Shown here: piece after piece, positions 11,926 to 22,792 of the stretch
Position numbering within the stretch: the stretch's first letter is position 1
Layout of the letters: each line of letters begins with the position of its first letter
From: Craterostigma plantagineum
Taxonomy: Eukaryota > Streptophyta > Magnoliopsida > Lamiales > Linderniaceae
Assembly: GCA_027422505.1 (NCBI GenBank)
Contig: JAPQWV010000332.1
Coordinates: forward strand, 186,001 to 250,000
Reading direction: 5' to 3'
Length of the DNA stretch: 64,000 bases
Translations under genes and position numbers: made by a program
The notes under the pieces: model-generated
Database searches by the model: none
Seen by the model: the letters and a program-made list of their open reading frames with translations, nothing else
Told to the model about the DNA's origin: nothing

Positions 11926-12990
11926 ATGGGCAATCAAGAACACGAGGAAGAACAGATGGTTCCGCCACGGCCCACTTTACTAAGTCGAGCGCTTCCAGGA
12001 ATTTTCGATGACAGCGACCCGATTGCCATCCCGCCTGGACCAAATAATCATTTTGAGATTAAACCCGTTACTATACAGATGGTGATGGGTTCAACACAGT
12101 TTCATGGGCTTACAAACGAGGATGCAAATTCACATATTTTGAAATTCACTCAATTTGCAGAACTATTAAGTATCCTGGCGTCTCCACAGAAGTGATAAAA
12201 CTAACATTTTTTCCCTTTTCTTTGACAGGTAAGGCTTCTGAATGGTTCTCAATTGCCACATGCATCTATCACTAGTTGGGAGCAACTAGTGGAGTGCTTT
12301 TTGGGCAAATATTACCCACTGTCACGGACCAGCGAAATTAGCAGCCAGCTAGTAAACTTCAAACAAGAAGGTGGCGAATCTCTGAGCGATGCATGGAGCA
12401 GATACAAGAGCCTTTTGAGACAATGCCCGAACCACAGCATACCCCTAAGCGTTCAGATGCAGTCATTCTTTTTAGGGCTGAGCACGCCAAATAAAGAATC
12501 GTCGATGGCGGGTGCACACAAAATTTTATGGAGTTAGGCGACGAGGAACCACTCCAAGCCATCGAGCGAATCGCAGCCTACCCAGCGAGATATACTGAGC
12601 ATGATCTGGACCGATGGACGGCTGGGGTACATGAGATAAGTAGCTCGTTGGAGGCGCAGCTCGAAGCCATACATAAAAGGCTAGACCAGATACACTCCCA
12701 GGACCCTGAGACGGTCAATCACATCCACAATAGGCAAAGGAATGCATACTCCAACACATACGATCCGAACTGGAGAAACCATCCTAATTTGTCGTATGGC
12801 AACTCGCACTACTTGAAGCCTCCAGGAGTTCAGAATCAACAAATTGAGCCACCAACAAAGCAAAAGGCCGACTGGGAGATAGCCTTGGAGAAAATGGTGG
12901 CGGTTCAAGGCGATCAAAATCGCAAGACGGAAGAGAGACTCCAGGGTCTAGAAGGGAGAGTTCAGGAAGGCTTCCATGATATACGGGCTG
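11926..12990 (+). pseudogene. Athila gag (broken)
   Basis: The gag starts near the ATG at 11926 (MGNQEHEEEQ). Recognisable retrotransposon-gag pieces follow in different frames: ITSWEQLVECFLGKYYP and FKQEGGESLSDAWSRYK, then a third frame from 12528. Frameshifts lie near 12170-12195, 12240-12255 and 12510-12530. No zinc knuckle is apparent. In an intact element Gag forms the cytoplasmic particle that packages RNA. Confidence 0.85.
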
Positions 12991-15900
12991 CAATAAAGGA
13001 CTTAACAATGCAAATGGGACAGCTCTCACATACAGTGTCAGATCGCAAACCAGGCACACTCCCAAGCGACACCGAAAAGAACCCCCGAGAGTACGTCAAG
13101 GCCATTAAGCTGAGGAGTGGGAAGACGCTAGAATCAACTCAGGAAGCCGAGGAAGTGGAGGAAGCAAAAGAGATGGGAAACGACGATGGGAGCAAAATCA
13201 CGGTCACTGACACAGCTCATTACGGCCAAAGGAAGGATCAGCGAGCCGAAGAAGTCGAGGACGAGTTGGATCCTCTCGCGGTGGAAAAGAAGGTCGACCC
13301 ACTCCCACCAGTCAAGATTCGACCTCCATATCCCGCTGCATTACGAAGGGGAAAATCGGATAAGCACTTCGAGCGCTTTATTAATATTTTTAGGAAGTTA
13401 GAAATCAACATTCCTTTTTGTGAAGCTCTTTTGCAGATTCCGAAGTACGCCAAATTTTTCAAGAAGTTGCTATCAAACCGGAACAAGCTAGAGCAATATG
13501 GCACGATAGCCCTTAACGAAGAATGCTCTGCAGTGCTGCAAAGGAAGCTACCACCAAAGCTCAAAGATAGGGGGAGTTTTTCTATTCCTTGCTCTATAGG
13601 CTCATTATCATTTACTAATGTTCTTTGTGATTTAGGAGCGAGTATTAACTTGTTACCTTTTTCACTTGTGAAAAAGCTAGGGATTGGTGAGCCAAAGCCA
13701 ACATCTACAATCCTCCAACTAGGAGATAGATCGATCACATACCCACGAGGAGTATTGGAGGACGTGTTAGTGAAGGTTGGAGAGCACTACTTCCCAGCCG
13801 ATTTCGTGGTACTAGAAATGGAAGAGGACACCGACATGCCTCTTATTTTAGGAAGACCGTTTCTGAATACGGCAAGAGCCCTTATTGATGTTGGTAATGG
13901 TAAGCTCATCCTACAGGTTGGGGATGAGAAACTTATATTTGATGTTTATAAAGCAATGAAACACCCTCCAGATGATGATTCTTGTTCCTGTATTGATAGT
14001 ATTGACACATGTGCTCTAGAATATTTTAAAACTTTCAGAAATAAGGAAAACTTGGAAGCATGCCTAGTCGGAGACGAGTCCGAGGAGATGACCGATACCG
14101 TAGCAAGCTTAGAAGCGAACCCACCTTATCGGGGGTCGGCCAAGCCAAAACTAGAGCGGCTCGATCGATCATTAGCCACACAACCTCGACCGTCAATAGA
14201 GGACCCTCCTATTTTAGAACTTAAACCTTTACCTAGTCACCTCAAGTATGTTTATCTGGCCGCTCCTGATACTCTACCCGTGATTATTTCTTCCACTTTG
14301 ACAGATCTAATGGAAGAAAAGCTAGTGAGGGTGCTAAGAGAACACAAACGAGCATTCGCATGGAAGGTTACTGACATTAAGGGAGTAAGCCCGACCGTTT
14401 GCATGCACAAGATTTTGATGGAAGATTCTTAAAAGCCGGTCGCACAACCACAGAGACGCCTAAACCCAGCGATGCAAGAAGTGGTGAAAAAGGAGGTAAT
14501 TAAGCTTTTGGACGGAGGTATTATTTACCCTATCTCTGATAGCGCATGGGTTAGTCCGACCCAGGTTGTTCCTAAAAAGGGAGGTATGACCGTTATAAAG
14601 AATGCCTCTAATGAATTGATTCCCACGAGGACTGTTACGGGGTGGCGTGTATGCATAGATTATAGAAAATTGAATGATGCCACCCGTAAGGATCATTTCC
14701 CCCTCCCCTTTATTGATCAAATGTTAGAAAGACTAGCTGGACATGAGTTTTACTGCTTTTTAGATGGCTACTCAGGTTATAACCAGATTTCTATAGCGCC
14801 GGAGGATCAGGAAAAGACTACTTTTACTTGTCCTTATGGTACTTTTGCATATAGACGCATGCCATTTGGATTATGCAACGCACCAGCTACTTTTCAGAGA
14901 TGCATGCTCGCTATTTTTCATGACATAGTTGGGAAATTTATGGAAATATTTATGGATGATTTTTCTGTATTTGGGTCTACATTTGATACATGTCTTGATA
15001 ATTTAGCATCTGTTATATCACGATGCGAAGAGACTAACCTTGTCTTAAATTGGGAGAAGTGTCATTTTATGGTACAGGAAGGTATAGTTCTCGGGCACAA
15101 GGTGTCGCATAAAGGAATTGAGGTGGATCGAGCCAAGGTTGACGCGATTGAGCAGCTGCCACTACCTACGTCAGTGAAGGGGGTTCGAAGCTTTTTGGAC
15201 ATGCAGGATTCTACCGACGCTTCATAAAGGATTTTTCAAAAATAGCTAAGCCATTATCTAATTACTTGTTAAAGATGCTATTTTTAACTTCACTGATGAT
15301 TGTTTGCAGGCTTTTCGAACTTTAAAGGAGAAACTCACCACCGCCCTAGTGATGGTCGCACCTGACTGGACACTCCCATTTATACTGATGTGCGATGCTA
15401 GCGATGGTGCGGTAGGTGCGGTTCTAGGACAACGCAAGGATAAGGTATTTCAGGTCATTTACTACGCTAGTAAAACTCTGGACGATGCCCAGAGGAATTA
15501 TGCTACTACTGAGAAAGAGTTACTAGCCGTGGTATTTGCAGTAGATAAATTTCATTCTTACCTAGTGTTGAATAAGGTAATCATCTACACTGATCATGCT
15601 GCACTTAGATACTTATTTGCTAAGAAAGATGCTAAGCCTAGGTTGATTCGCTGGATTTTACTACTTCAAGAGTATGACTTAGAGATTCATGATAAGAAAG
15701 GTGTTGAGAATGTGATAGCTGATCATTTATCTAGGTTAGATAATTCGCACGAGCAGGATAAAGAGCTACCTATTGACGAATGTTTTCCTGATGAACATTT
15801 ATATGCTTTAATCGATACATCATTACCTTGGCACGCGGATTTTTCAGGTGAGATTCCCTCAAGCTTGAGTTTTCATCAGAAGAAGAAATTTCTCTCTGAT

Positions 15901-17213
15901 GTGAAACACTACCTGTGGGACGATCCATTCCTATACAAGATCTGTTCTGATCAGGTAATCCGGCGATGTATACCCGCCGAAGAGGTGAGCTCGGTTTTAT
16001 CTCATTGTCATGCGGGGTTGACGGGTGGACACCATGGACCCACTAGGACTGCATTTAAAGTATTACAATCGGGTTTGTTTTGGCCTACTTTGTTTAAGGA
16101 TGCGCATGCTTATGTTACCTCATGTGATCGTTGTCAGCGTACGGGTGCTATGTCTCGAAAACATGAAATGCCTTTGAATATCATGTTAGAAATAGAGCTC
16201 TTTGATGTGTGGGGCATTGATTTTATGGGACCTTTTCCTAGCTCATGCTCAAATAAGTATATCTTGGTAGCAGTAGATTATGTGTCTAAACGGGTACCGG
16301 CAGAGGCATGTAGGACCAATGATGCACGCGTAGTCATTCGATTTCTTGAGAAGCATATTTTTACTCGTTTTGGTACACCTAGGGCAATAATTAGTGATGG
16401 CGGTACTCACTTCTGTAATAAGTTATTTGCTAATTTGTTGTCTAAGTATGGTGTAAAGCATAAAGTGTCTACCCCATACCATCCTCAGACTAGTGGACAG
16501 GTAGAAGTTTCGAATAGGGAGCTGAAGCAGATCTTGGAAAAGACGGTGAACGCCTCAAGGAAAGATTGGTCGTTGAAGCTAGATGACGCACTATGGGCGT
16601 ACCGCACGCATATAAAACTCGAATAGGGACTTCGCCGTTTCGTCTTGTTTTTGGAAAAGCGTGCCATTTACCTGTAGAATTAGAACACCGTGCATATTGG
16701 GCTATTAAAAAGCTAAATTTTGATTTGTCTGAAGCAGGTAAAAATAGGTTGCTCCAGCTGAACGAGATGGACGAGTTTCGTCAACAATCGTACGAGAATG
16801 CCAATTTATATAAGGAGCGAACAAAGAAGTGGCATGACAAGAAGATCATAAAAAGGGAGTTCAAAGTCGGCGATCGCGTCTTGCTATTCAACTCAAGGCT
16901 ACGTCTCTTTCCAGGGAAGCTAAAGAGTAAGTGGGTTGGCCCCTATATAGTGCAGAAAGTATTTCCATCCGGGGCCGTACAAATCCTTATCAATGGGAAG
17001 GACGAGCACACAGTTAATGGGCAACGCTTGAAACTCTACGACGATGGGGAAATGGGCAAAGCGAACTTGGTATTCCTTGAAGAACCTAGTGCTACTAATA
17101 TTCCTGCTTTACGTTGTTATGCGCCTTTCAGGGACACCTCGTCTGGAGAGAATACCAGCGAGCTGAAGGACCTCCAGAACACCAAAGCAAGCCTAGACAC
17201 CAAGCCACCCTGA
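12528..17213 (+). pseudogene. Athila Gag-Pol: protease, reverse transcriptase, RNase H, integrase (several lesions)
   Basis: A long frame (12528-14432) carries the C-terminal gag and the aspartic protease region, with DLGASINLLP near 13629 and LILGRPFL. An in-frame TAA at 14430 separates it from reverse transcriptase (14472-15227), with TGWRVCIDYRKLND and the catalytic FMDDF near 14950. A frameshift near 15190-15225 precedes RNase H ([23 protein letters not shown]) and the integrase with its HHCC region ([19 protein letters not shown]) and core residues around GIDFMGP, ISDGG and EVSNRE. A further frameshift near 16590-16625 cuts the integrase C-terminus. No env-like frame follows. Confidence 0.93.
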
Positions 17214-18946
17214 TCGTCTCGAGAGTCGAGCTAACGACTTTAAAAACAGCGCTTCTTGGGAGGCAACCCAAGTATTATCGATGCATATATTGTATTTAGT
17301 CCTATTATTCTAAGTATTATTTTTCTAACAAAACTCGCTTTCACGGTGCGCCTAGTCATGTTTGTTTCGCAGGCTCATAACTAGTTTGGGGGTTGCCGTT
17401 CGCGATGGTTGCTTGCTTACTGCGAATCAACAAAGTCTTCTACATCGATCAACGGAAAATTCGGGGCAGTGTCACTTCTACTCTCTCTTTGTATTTAGTT
17501 TACACATTGAGGACAATGTGCTATTTAGTTTGGGGGTGGAATGTGACACATGCTAGATTTAATATGCTTACATATTTAGGTATCGATGCACTTCGGTCTT
17601 TTAGTGGGTATAACTGATGAAGGTTGCGATTTGAATGTCATCCGTGGAATCTCCTGTCAATGATGAAAAAATTTTAAAATTTTACCGTGTCGTGATATGA
17701 TTCGATGAATTGAATGAGATAGTCTTACATGTTGCATTGTCGTGATATTAGCATGATTATTTGGCTATATTGACTGCTTTAGGATAGTATTACGTATCAT
17801 GAAGCACAAACCCAGCTATATGTGTGAGTTTTTGAGCCTTCAGAAAAATTCAGAGCAACTCATTATGCTCGGTGTTTATTCTTGTGTGACACGCATGGAC
17901 TGAATATTTTCGAACTTGCTCTGTTATGCATGTCAATGGTTACTATGTGGATTTTGTGTGCGAAAATGAGAAGGGCACTAGGATTGAGTCACTGGCCTAA
18001 ATATTTCTCTACCTTACGTATTTACCACTTAGTGAGCCCCTTTGAGCCTTATTTGACTTATTTGTTGACTTGGAGCCCATATACTTAGCCTAATTGCCTC
18101 AAATTTAGCTATACGACCTCTCATTAACGTGTTAATTTATCGATATCGTGAATAGTAACTTGTTGGTTGAGAAGGAGCTAATCGCCGATGCATGTTAGTT
18201 ATGAGTTCGTCCTACGATATAGATCTCTCGTCGAAATATTGCAGCGGACTAGAAACCTCTCCCTTGGATAAGATGAAATAAAAATTGGAGGGGCTGGTTC
18301 AAAAAAAAAAGTTGAAAAGGGAAAAATAAAGAAGAAGAAAAAATATATATTGAAAAAAAAAAGAAGAAAGCAGGCGAGAAGAGCTAGAAAAGGAAAAAGG
18401 ACGAGTCGAGTGAAAAATAGGCGCGGCGTTAGAAGAACGAAATAAGTGGTTAGAAGAGCGATTCGATGATTGACACGTTTGATATTTTTAAGCTCACTTT
18501 CCCATATGACGCACCTTTCAAAACCCGAGCCCTATTACAACCTTTGATGAAAGACCCTTTGATTCGTGCATGACTTCTACTATGTGACTATAATGTGATA
18601 TATTTGCAAGCATAGAGTAATATCTTTTCATGTCGTGCATTGAGCGTCTTTATACAGTACCCTTTGAAAAAAAAAATTCGAGCGACTTGAGCGATCCTTG
18701 TGAGAGTTGTGAATTGATGCGTGGTATAATTCTAGAAATGTCTTTCATGCTATGATAAGATTGCGACTTATTGCCTCATGCCTCGTGTTTTGACTAGATC
18801 GTTTATTAGTCGATGATTATCTTGACTTTATATGTTTTTACGTTTTCTGTGGTGAAACGGGAGAATTTCATTGACTGATGTTCTATAATCCTAACTTGAT
18901 TTGGTTTTATTAGATCGAGGACGACCGAAGCTAGTTTGAGGGTTGT
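17214..18946 (+). other. Untranslated 3' region of the Athila element with stem-loops
   Basis: No open frame of note. Two perfect short stem-loops are seen: CTTGGG-AGGCAA-CCCAAG (17255-17272) and CACATTG-AGGA-CAATGTG (17503-17520). Polypurine-like phrases of the form tagtttgggggt occur at 17382-17394 and 17526-17537, besides the real tract next to the 3' LTR. A-rich purine stretches lie around 18300-18420. From general knowledge, Athila elements often keep such motifs after pol. Confidence 0.7.
18932..18946 (+). promoter_or_regulatory. Polypurine tract of the Athila element
   Basis: tagtttgagggttgt directly precedes the 3' LTR, in the position of the plus-strand primer. It is not purely purine, and two similar copies lie upstream. 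Confidence 0.55.
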
Positions 18947-20334
18947 TGATAAGTTAGGATTTTACACTATGTTATTCCCCGTAAAAGCGTATTTTCGACC
19001 GTAATTTATCAATATATATTACATTTACGTATATATCTCTTCTTTTGGCAGATATCATGCAAATAGATCAAAAATGGGAAGATTTGAACGTGAAATGCGG
19101 AAGATACGAACATGCCCACAACCTATTAGCACTTCGGGTCCTTTTTCGCAATTCTCAAAAGTAGTTGGGATAAATCTGCAATTTGACAAGAATTTCCTTG
19201 TTAAAGCAACGTGAAGAGCAAGTCAATGGAAGATACATTATATGCCCAAAGATCTCGCATGAGAGAGAATGAGATATTCAACCAAGCAAATAAAAAGTCA
19301 AAGTAGCAAACAAGATTCGAATATCTGCCTAAGAATTACGAGATTTTTGCTCTAAGTCGGCTATTCCTATCTCTATAAAAGGCTGAGGTCTGCGAATTAA
19401 AGAAGGGCAGTGATTTTAGGAGAGAAAATAAAAAGCAGTGAATAGAAGAGAAAACCGGCGACGGAAATAAAAAGAGCTACGACGAAGGAGACGATCGACG
19501 CTTGCGAGGCGTTTCTTCCGTAAAGGCGAAGTTTATATTATTTCTCTATTATGTCTGAATTGAATATTTTGTGTTTTTATTTTATTAATATGATAGCTTA
19601 GACTATTTTGTGATTAAGGCCATGATAGGCCGAATAATGACTACGTATTAATATTTTCTTATCCTATTTGATCGTGTGAATCGAGTCATGTGTTCCATGT
19701 TTGCGCTTAATGCTTGTGTATGCCTGATCAACATATGCATGTTTATTTGATTGGTTTATGAGACGGACAAAGTGATTAGACCGGTTAGAACAATAAACAT
19801 CGAACATCACTACGTAAAACCGACCAGAGATGGAATTCGGTTCGTATGTGTGGTTTCCGAATCCTTAAGCGCCGAAAGCGTTTAAGCTCGGGGAATTTCA
19901 TAGAGATTTAGTGCGTGCGTAGAAACTACAATCCTATAAACATATACGGGTTGGTTCTCTATCGCATAGGATCGCTATTGCGGGACAAACGAGTAGCGAT
20001 TGTCTTAGGAAATTTTACCTTGACTGAGATTCATGATGGTTAGATAGGATAGAATTTATGAAGACGTAGGAATTATTTGTGCTGAACATGTGCCTTGGTC
20101 ACTCGTCGTAAATTGATTTTTATCTCATCTATTTTATTTGCGTCTATTTTATTATTTGCGCTTTTATCTCGTTTAATTAAATCATTAAAACTATAAAAAT
20201 TCTCTTGGTCTAAATTAGAATTAGGTTTAATATCTTAGAATTAATCAAGCTATCTTCGTGGATCGATACTCGGACTTCGTCCGTTTTATACTACTTGCAC
20301 GACCTAGTACACTTGCTAGTATTTGAGCGTGTCA
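18947..20334 (+). repeat. 3' LTR of the Athila-type element
   Basis: 1388 bp, starts TGATAAGTTAGG and ends GAGCGTGTCA, followed by the target duplication agcat. It pairs with 10278-11655. Confidence 0.95.
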
Positions 20335-20548
20335 AGCATCGAGGCAGTGGAATATGAAGTTCACAGAGGCCGTTAAGAGCTTTGGTTTTATCCAGACACA
20401 GTCAGATCACACCCTATTCCTAAAGGGAAAGGGAGATCAGCAGCTAGTCCTCATTGTTTATGTGGATGATATCATCCTAGCTAGACCTTCAATGAGAGAG
20501 ATGCAACAAGCAATAACCTTCCTCAGCAACTGTTTTAAGGCCACGTAA
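20335..20548 (+). pseudogene. Copia pol, reverse transcriptase continuation with YVDD
   Basis: After the 3' LTR of the inserted element, the Copia frame resumes with SRQW and a reverse-transcriptase segment containing LVLIVYVDDII, the catalytic motif. It ends around 20545, and the following sequence is unrelated. It belongs with the frame ending at 10277. Confidence 0.88.
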
Positions 20549-20643
20549 GACATGAACATGCCACGTCAGCATCATATGTGTCGATCTATGACGCCTAAGA
20601 TGTGTTGATTAATGTCATGTTTCATTTGATGTTGAAGTGGCAC

Positions 20644-20915
20644 CAGTGACGGATCTAGGAACCCAAGCTTGGGGGGGCAGCCCAACAGACCCCAAACTTG
20701 GAGGGGCAGCCCAACAGCCCTTTTATTGGAAAAATAAAGGAAAAAAACCATGGTAGGAATCGAACCACGTTTTTAAAAAACGTAAGAACTTGAGCATCCT
20801 CTATTAACCACTAGAGCTGAGTTACCATTTCGTATATAATTACGATTGAATATACTACTACGAGTTGGGGCTGGGGGGCAACTAACCCCCATGCCCCAAC
20901 GTAGATCCGTCCCTG
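20644..20915. mobile_element. Non-autonomous hAT element, 272 bp
   Basis: Exact 8-bp duplication agtggcac at 20636-20643 and 20916-20923. Terminal inverted repeats CAGTGACGGATCTA and CAGGGACGGATCTA differ at one position. It contains a tRNA-like sequence on the minus strand and no coding region. Confidence 0.9.
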
Positions 20916-21380
20916 AGTGGCACGCTGATTTGACACGAATCGATGCCAAATCAGCAGGTGTCCATATAAGGTGCTCACAGAGCCACCATATCATTCCTAT
21001 ATATATATATATATATATATAGGAACCCAAGCTTGGGGGGGCAGCCCAACAGACCCCAAACTTGGAGGGGCAGCCCAACAGCCCTTTTATTGGAAAAATA
21101 AAGGAAAAAAACCATGGTAGGAATCGAACCACGTTTTTAAAAAACGTAAGAACTTGAGCATCCTCTATTAACCACTAGAGCTGAGTTACCATTTCGTATA
21201 TAATTACGATTGAATATACTACTACGAGTTGGGGCTGGGGGGCAACTAACCCCCATGCCCCAACGTAGATCCGTCCCTGAGTGGCACGCTGATTTGACAC
21301 GAATCGATGCCAAATCAGCAGGTGTCCATATAAGGTGCTCACAGAGCCACCATATCAGTCCTATATATATATATATATAT
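20656..21380 (+). repeat. Tandem duplication, unit 364 bp
   Basis: The segment from 20656 (taggaacccaagcttgg) to 21019 is repeated almost perfectly from 21020 to about 21380, including most of the hAT element, its tRNA-like part, the MITE flank and a TA microsatellite. The second copy lacks the first 12 bases of the hAT, so it arose by duplication and not by a second transposition. Confidence 0.9.
20752..20826 (-). other. tRNA-like sequence inside the hAT element
   Basis: Read on the minus strand it starts ggtaactcagctctagtgg (A-box-like D arm) and ends ggttcgattcctacc, with a B box and paired GGTA/TACC ends. The anticodon region is replaced by an inverted A/T-rich stretch (acgttttttaaaaacgt). 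A working tRNA is unlikely. A second copy lies at about 21116-21190. Confidence 0.5.
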
Positions 21381-21420
21381 ATTTGCTAACTTTTATGGCC
21401 AGTTTATCTTTTAAATTGAA

Positions 21421-21985
21421 CTCTATAACTTCAAGAATTCTAAATCATTATGCTGTGATACGTACCTATATTCAAATACAAAGCAAAGAAAAATCGCCTT
21501 TTTCTTTTTCTAACCTCGCCTCATTGGTCCATCTATAGGATGGGTAATAATTTCACTTGCCCAATTAATTAATCTTTAATTACTACTTTTTTTTATAAAA
21601 TTTAAACTACTTGAGGAAGACCATAAGTCGTTGCCTACACAAAATCTTTGCATATTTCCAAGGCAAAACAATAGTGTATCTATCATCATCTTCCACCCTT
21701 TTCGTCGATTGATTCATCTAATCTATAGCGAGGATGATCATATTGATTCTTTTCGTTTTCTCTTTTTTTAACTATATAAGTTGGGTTTCTTCTTCCACCC
21801 TCTTCGTCACCAAGTACACGTTGCTTTCCTCCTCCATGCAACATTGAGTACGACGACGAGGTTTATCACAAGTATGTTCATCATATTATTACATTATCAA
21901 CACCACCACTAATTCTCTTTATTACCGCTCTTTAAAGACTTACGTACACTATCATATTAATTTCTGAGTGGCTGTGACGCAGAGA
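21421..21985 (+). repeat. Dead duplicate of the helicase promoter and 5' UTR
   Basis: This parallels 22268-22800 phrase by phrase: tactgtgatacatacc-like, ccataagtcg, tttcctcctccatgcaa, gagtacgacgacgagg, atcacaagtatgttcatc. It has a TATA-like actatataag at 21771. It stops at the equivalent of the start codon, where ttctgcag|tggctatga has become ttctgagtggctgtga: both the acceptor and the ATG are lost. Confidence 0.85.
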
Positions 21986-22267
21986 TCTAGTCCTCGTATA
22001 ATACGGGAGTGAGATTTAATGGTGGGGACCATTTACGTAAAAAATCATAAATAAATAAGTGGAGCCGTTACAATGACCGGCAAACTAAATAATGATGGGA
22101 GACATATATTTGTTATATCAAACCGACCACATTTCACGCTTTTAGAATAGTAATAGATTTATCGTTTTTGATTTGTTGGCTTGATATGAAATCGTGTACG
22201 ATAATTCACTTCAATCTTCGACATAAATATATAAATATATATATATATATATTTGTTATATAGCCTT

Positions 22268-22792
22268 GACTCTATAACTTCTCAATGATTATACTGTGAT
22301 ACATACCTATATTCAAATATAAGGCAAAGAATCGTCTTTTCCTTTCCCAAGTCTCCCCTCATTAGTCCATCTAGGGTGGGGTAATAATTTCTCTTCCACA
22401 TTTAATTATTTTTTTAAAAAAAATTAAACTACTTTTAATTATTATTTTTTTAAAAATAATTAAACTACTTTAAAGAGGAAGACCATAAGTCGTCGCCTAC
22501 ACAAACCTCTGCATATCTCACGCGGTATCACGCGCATTGTCGACATCCTCTTTCACACCCTTTTCGTAGCATCATATTGATTCTTTTCTTTTTCCTTTTA
22601 ACTTTATAAGTAGGGGTTTCTTCGTCGCCAAGTACTCGTTGCTTTCCTCCTCCATGCAAAGTGAGTACGACGACGAGGTTTATCACAAGTATGTTCATCA
22701 TATTATATTTACATTATCAACAACACTAAATTCTCTTTATTGCCGCTCTTAAAAGACTTATGTACACTATCATATTAATTTCTGCAGTGGCT
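22268..22792 (+). promoter_or_regulatory. Promoter and 5' UTR of the helicase gene
   Basis: A TATA-like actttataag lies at 22601-22610, weaker than its counterpart at 21771. A likely 5'-UTR intron runs from 22689 (cacaa|gtatgt) to 22787 (ttctgcag|tgg), just before the ATG. An upstream ATG at 22654 (ATGCAAAGTGAG) would, after splicing, read about 22 codons and overlap the main start in another frame, so it could dampen translation. This is prediction only. Confidence 0.55.

Larger units (their letters stand above)
10278..20334 (+). mobile_element. Athila-type Ty3/Gypsy LTR retrotransposon, 10,057 bp
   Basis: A complete element with LTRs at both ends (TG...CA) and the exact 5-bp target duplication agcat at 10273-10277 and 20335-20339. 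It has a primer-binding site for Asp tRNA, Gag-Pol in Athila style, a 1.7-kb untranslated 3' region and a polypurine tract. The two LTRs differ by only about 18-20 changes in 1.38 kb, so the insertion is recent. The coding frames nevertheless carry several frameshifts and stops. Confidence 0.95.
5559..20548 (+). mobile_element. Ty1/Copia LTR retrotransposon, interrupted twice and 3'-truncated
   Basis: Domain order is gag, protease, integrase, reverse transcriptase, which is diagnostic of Copia. The body is 5559-6757, 7616-10277 and 20335-20548; a hAT and a whole Athila-type element occupy the gaps. Coding sequence stops soon after the YVDD motif, around 20545. No RNase H or 3' LTR follows, so the 3' third is missing. 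Several frameshifts and stops show that it is dead. Confidence 0.9.
20549..20998. mobile_element. MITE-like repeat carrying a hAT insertion
   Basis: The sequence on both sides of the hAT at 20644-20915 reads as one older repeat. Its right part (cacctgctgatttggcatcgattcgtg on the minus strand, in pieces) resembles 2160-2225 in the IDD intron. It ends in a TA microsatellite. The left edge, at the Copia break, is approximate. Confidence 0.45.

Noticed and set aside
13238..13738. 166-codon minus-strand open frame
   Set aside because: Antisense shadow of the Athila gag-protease frame.
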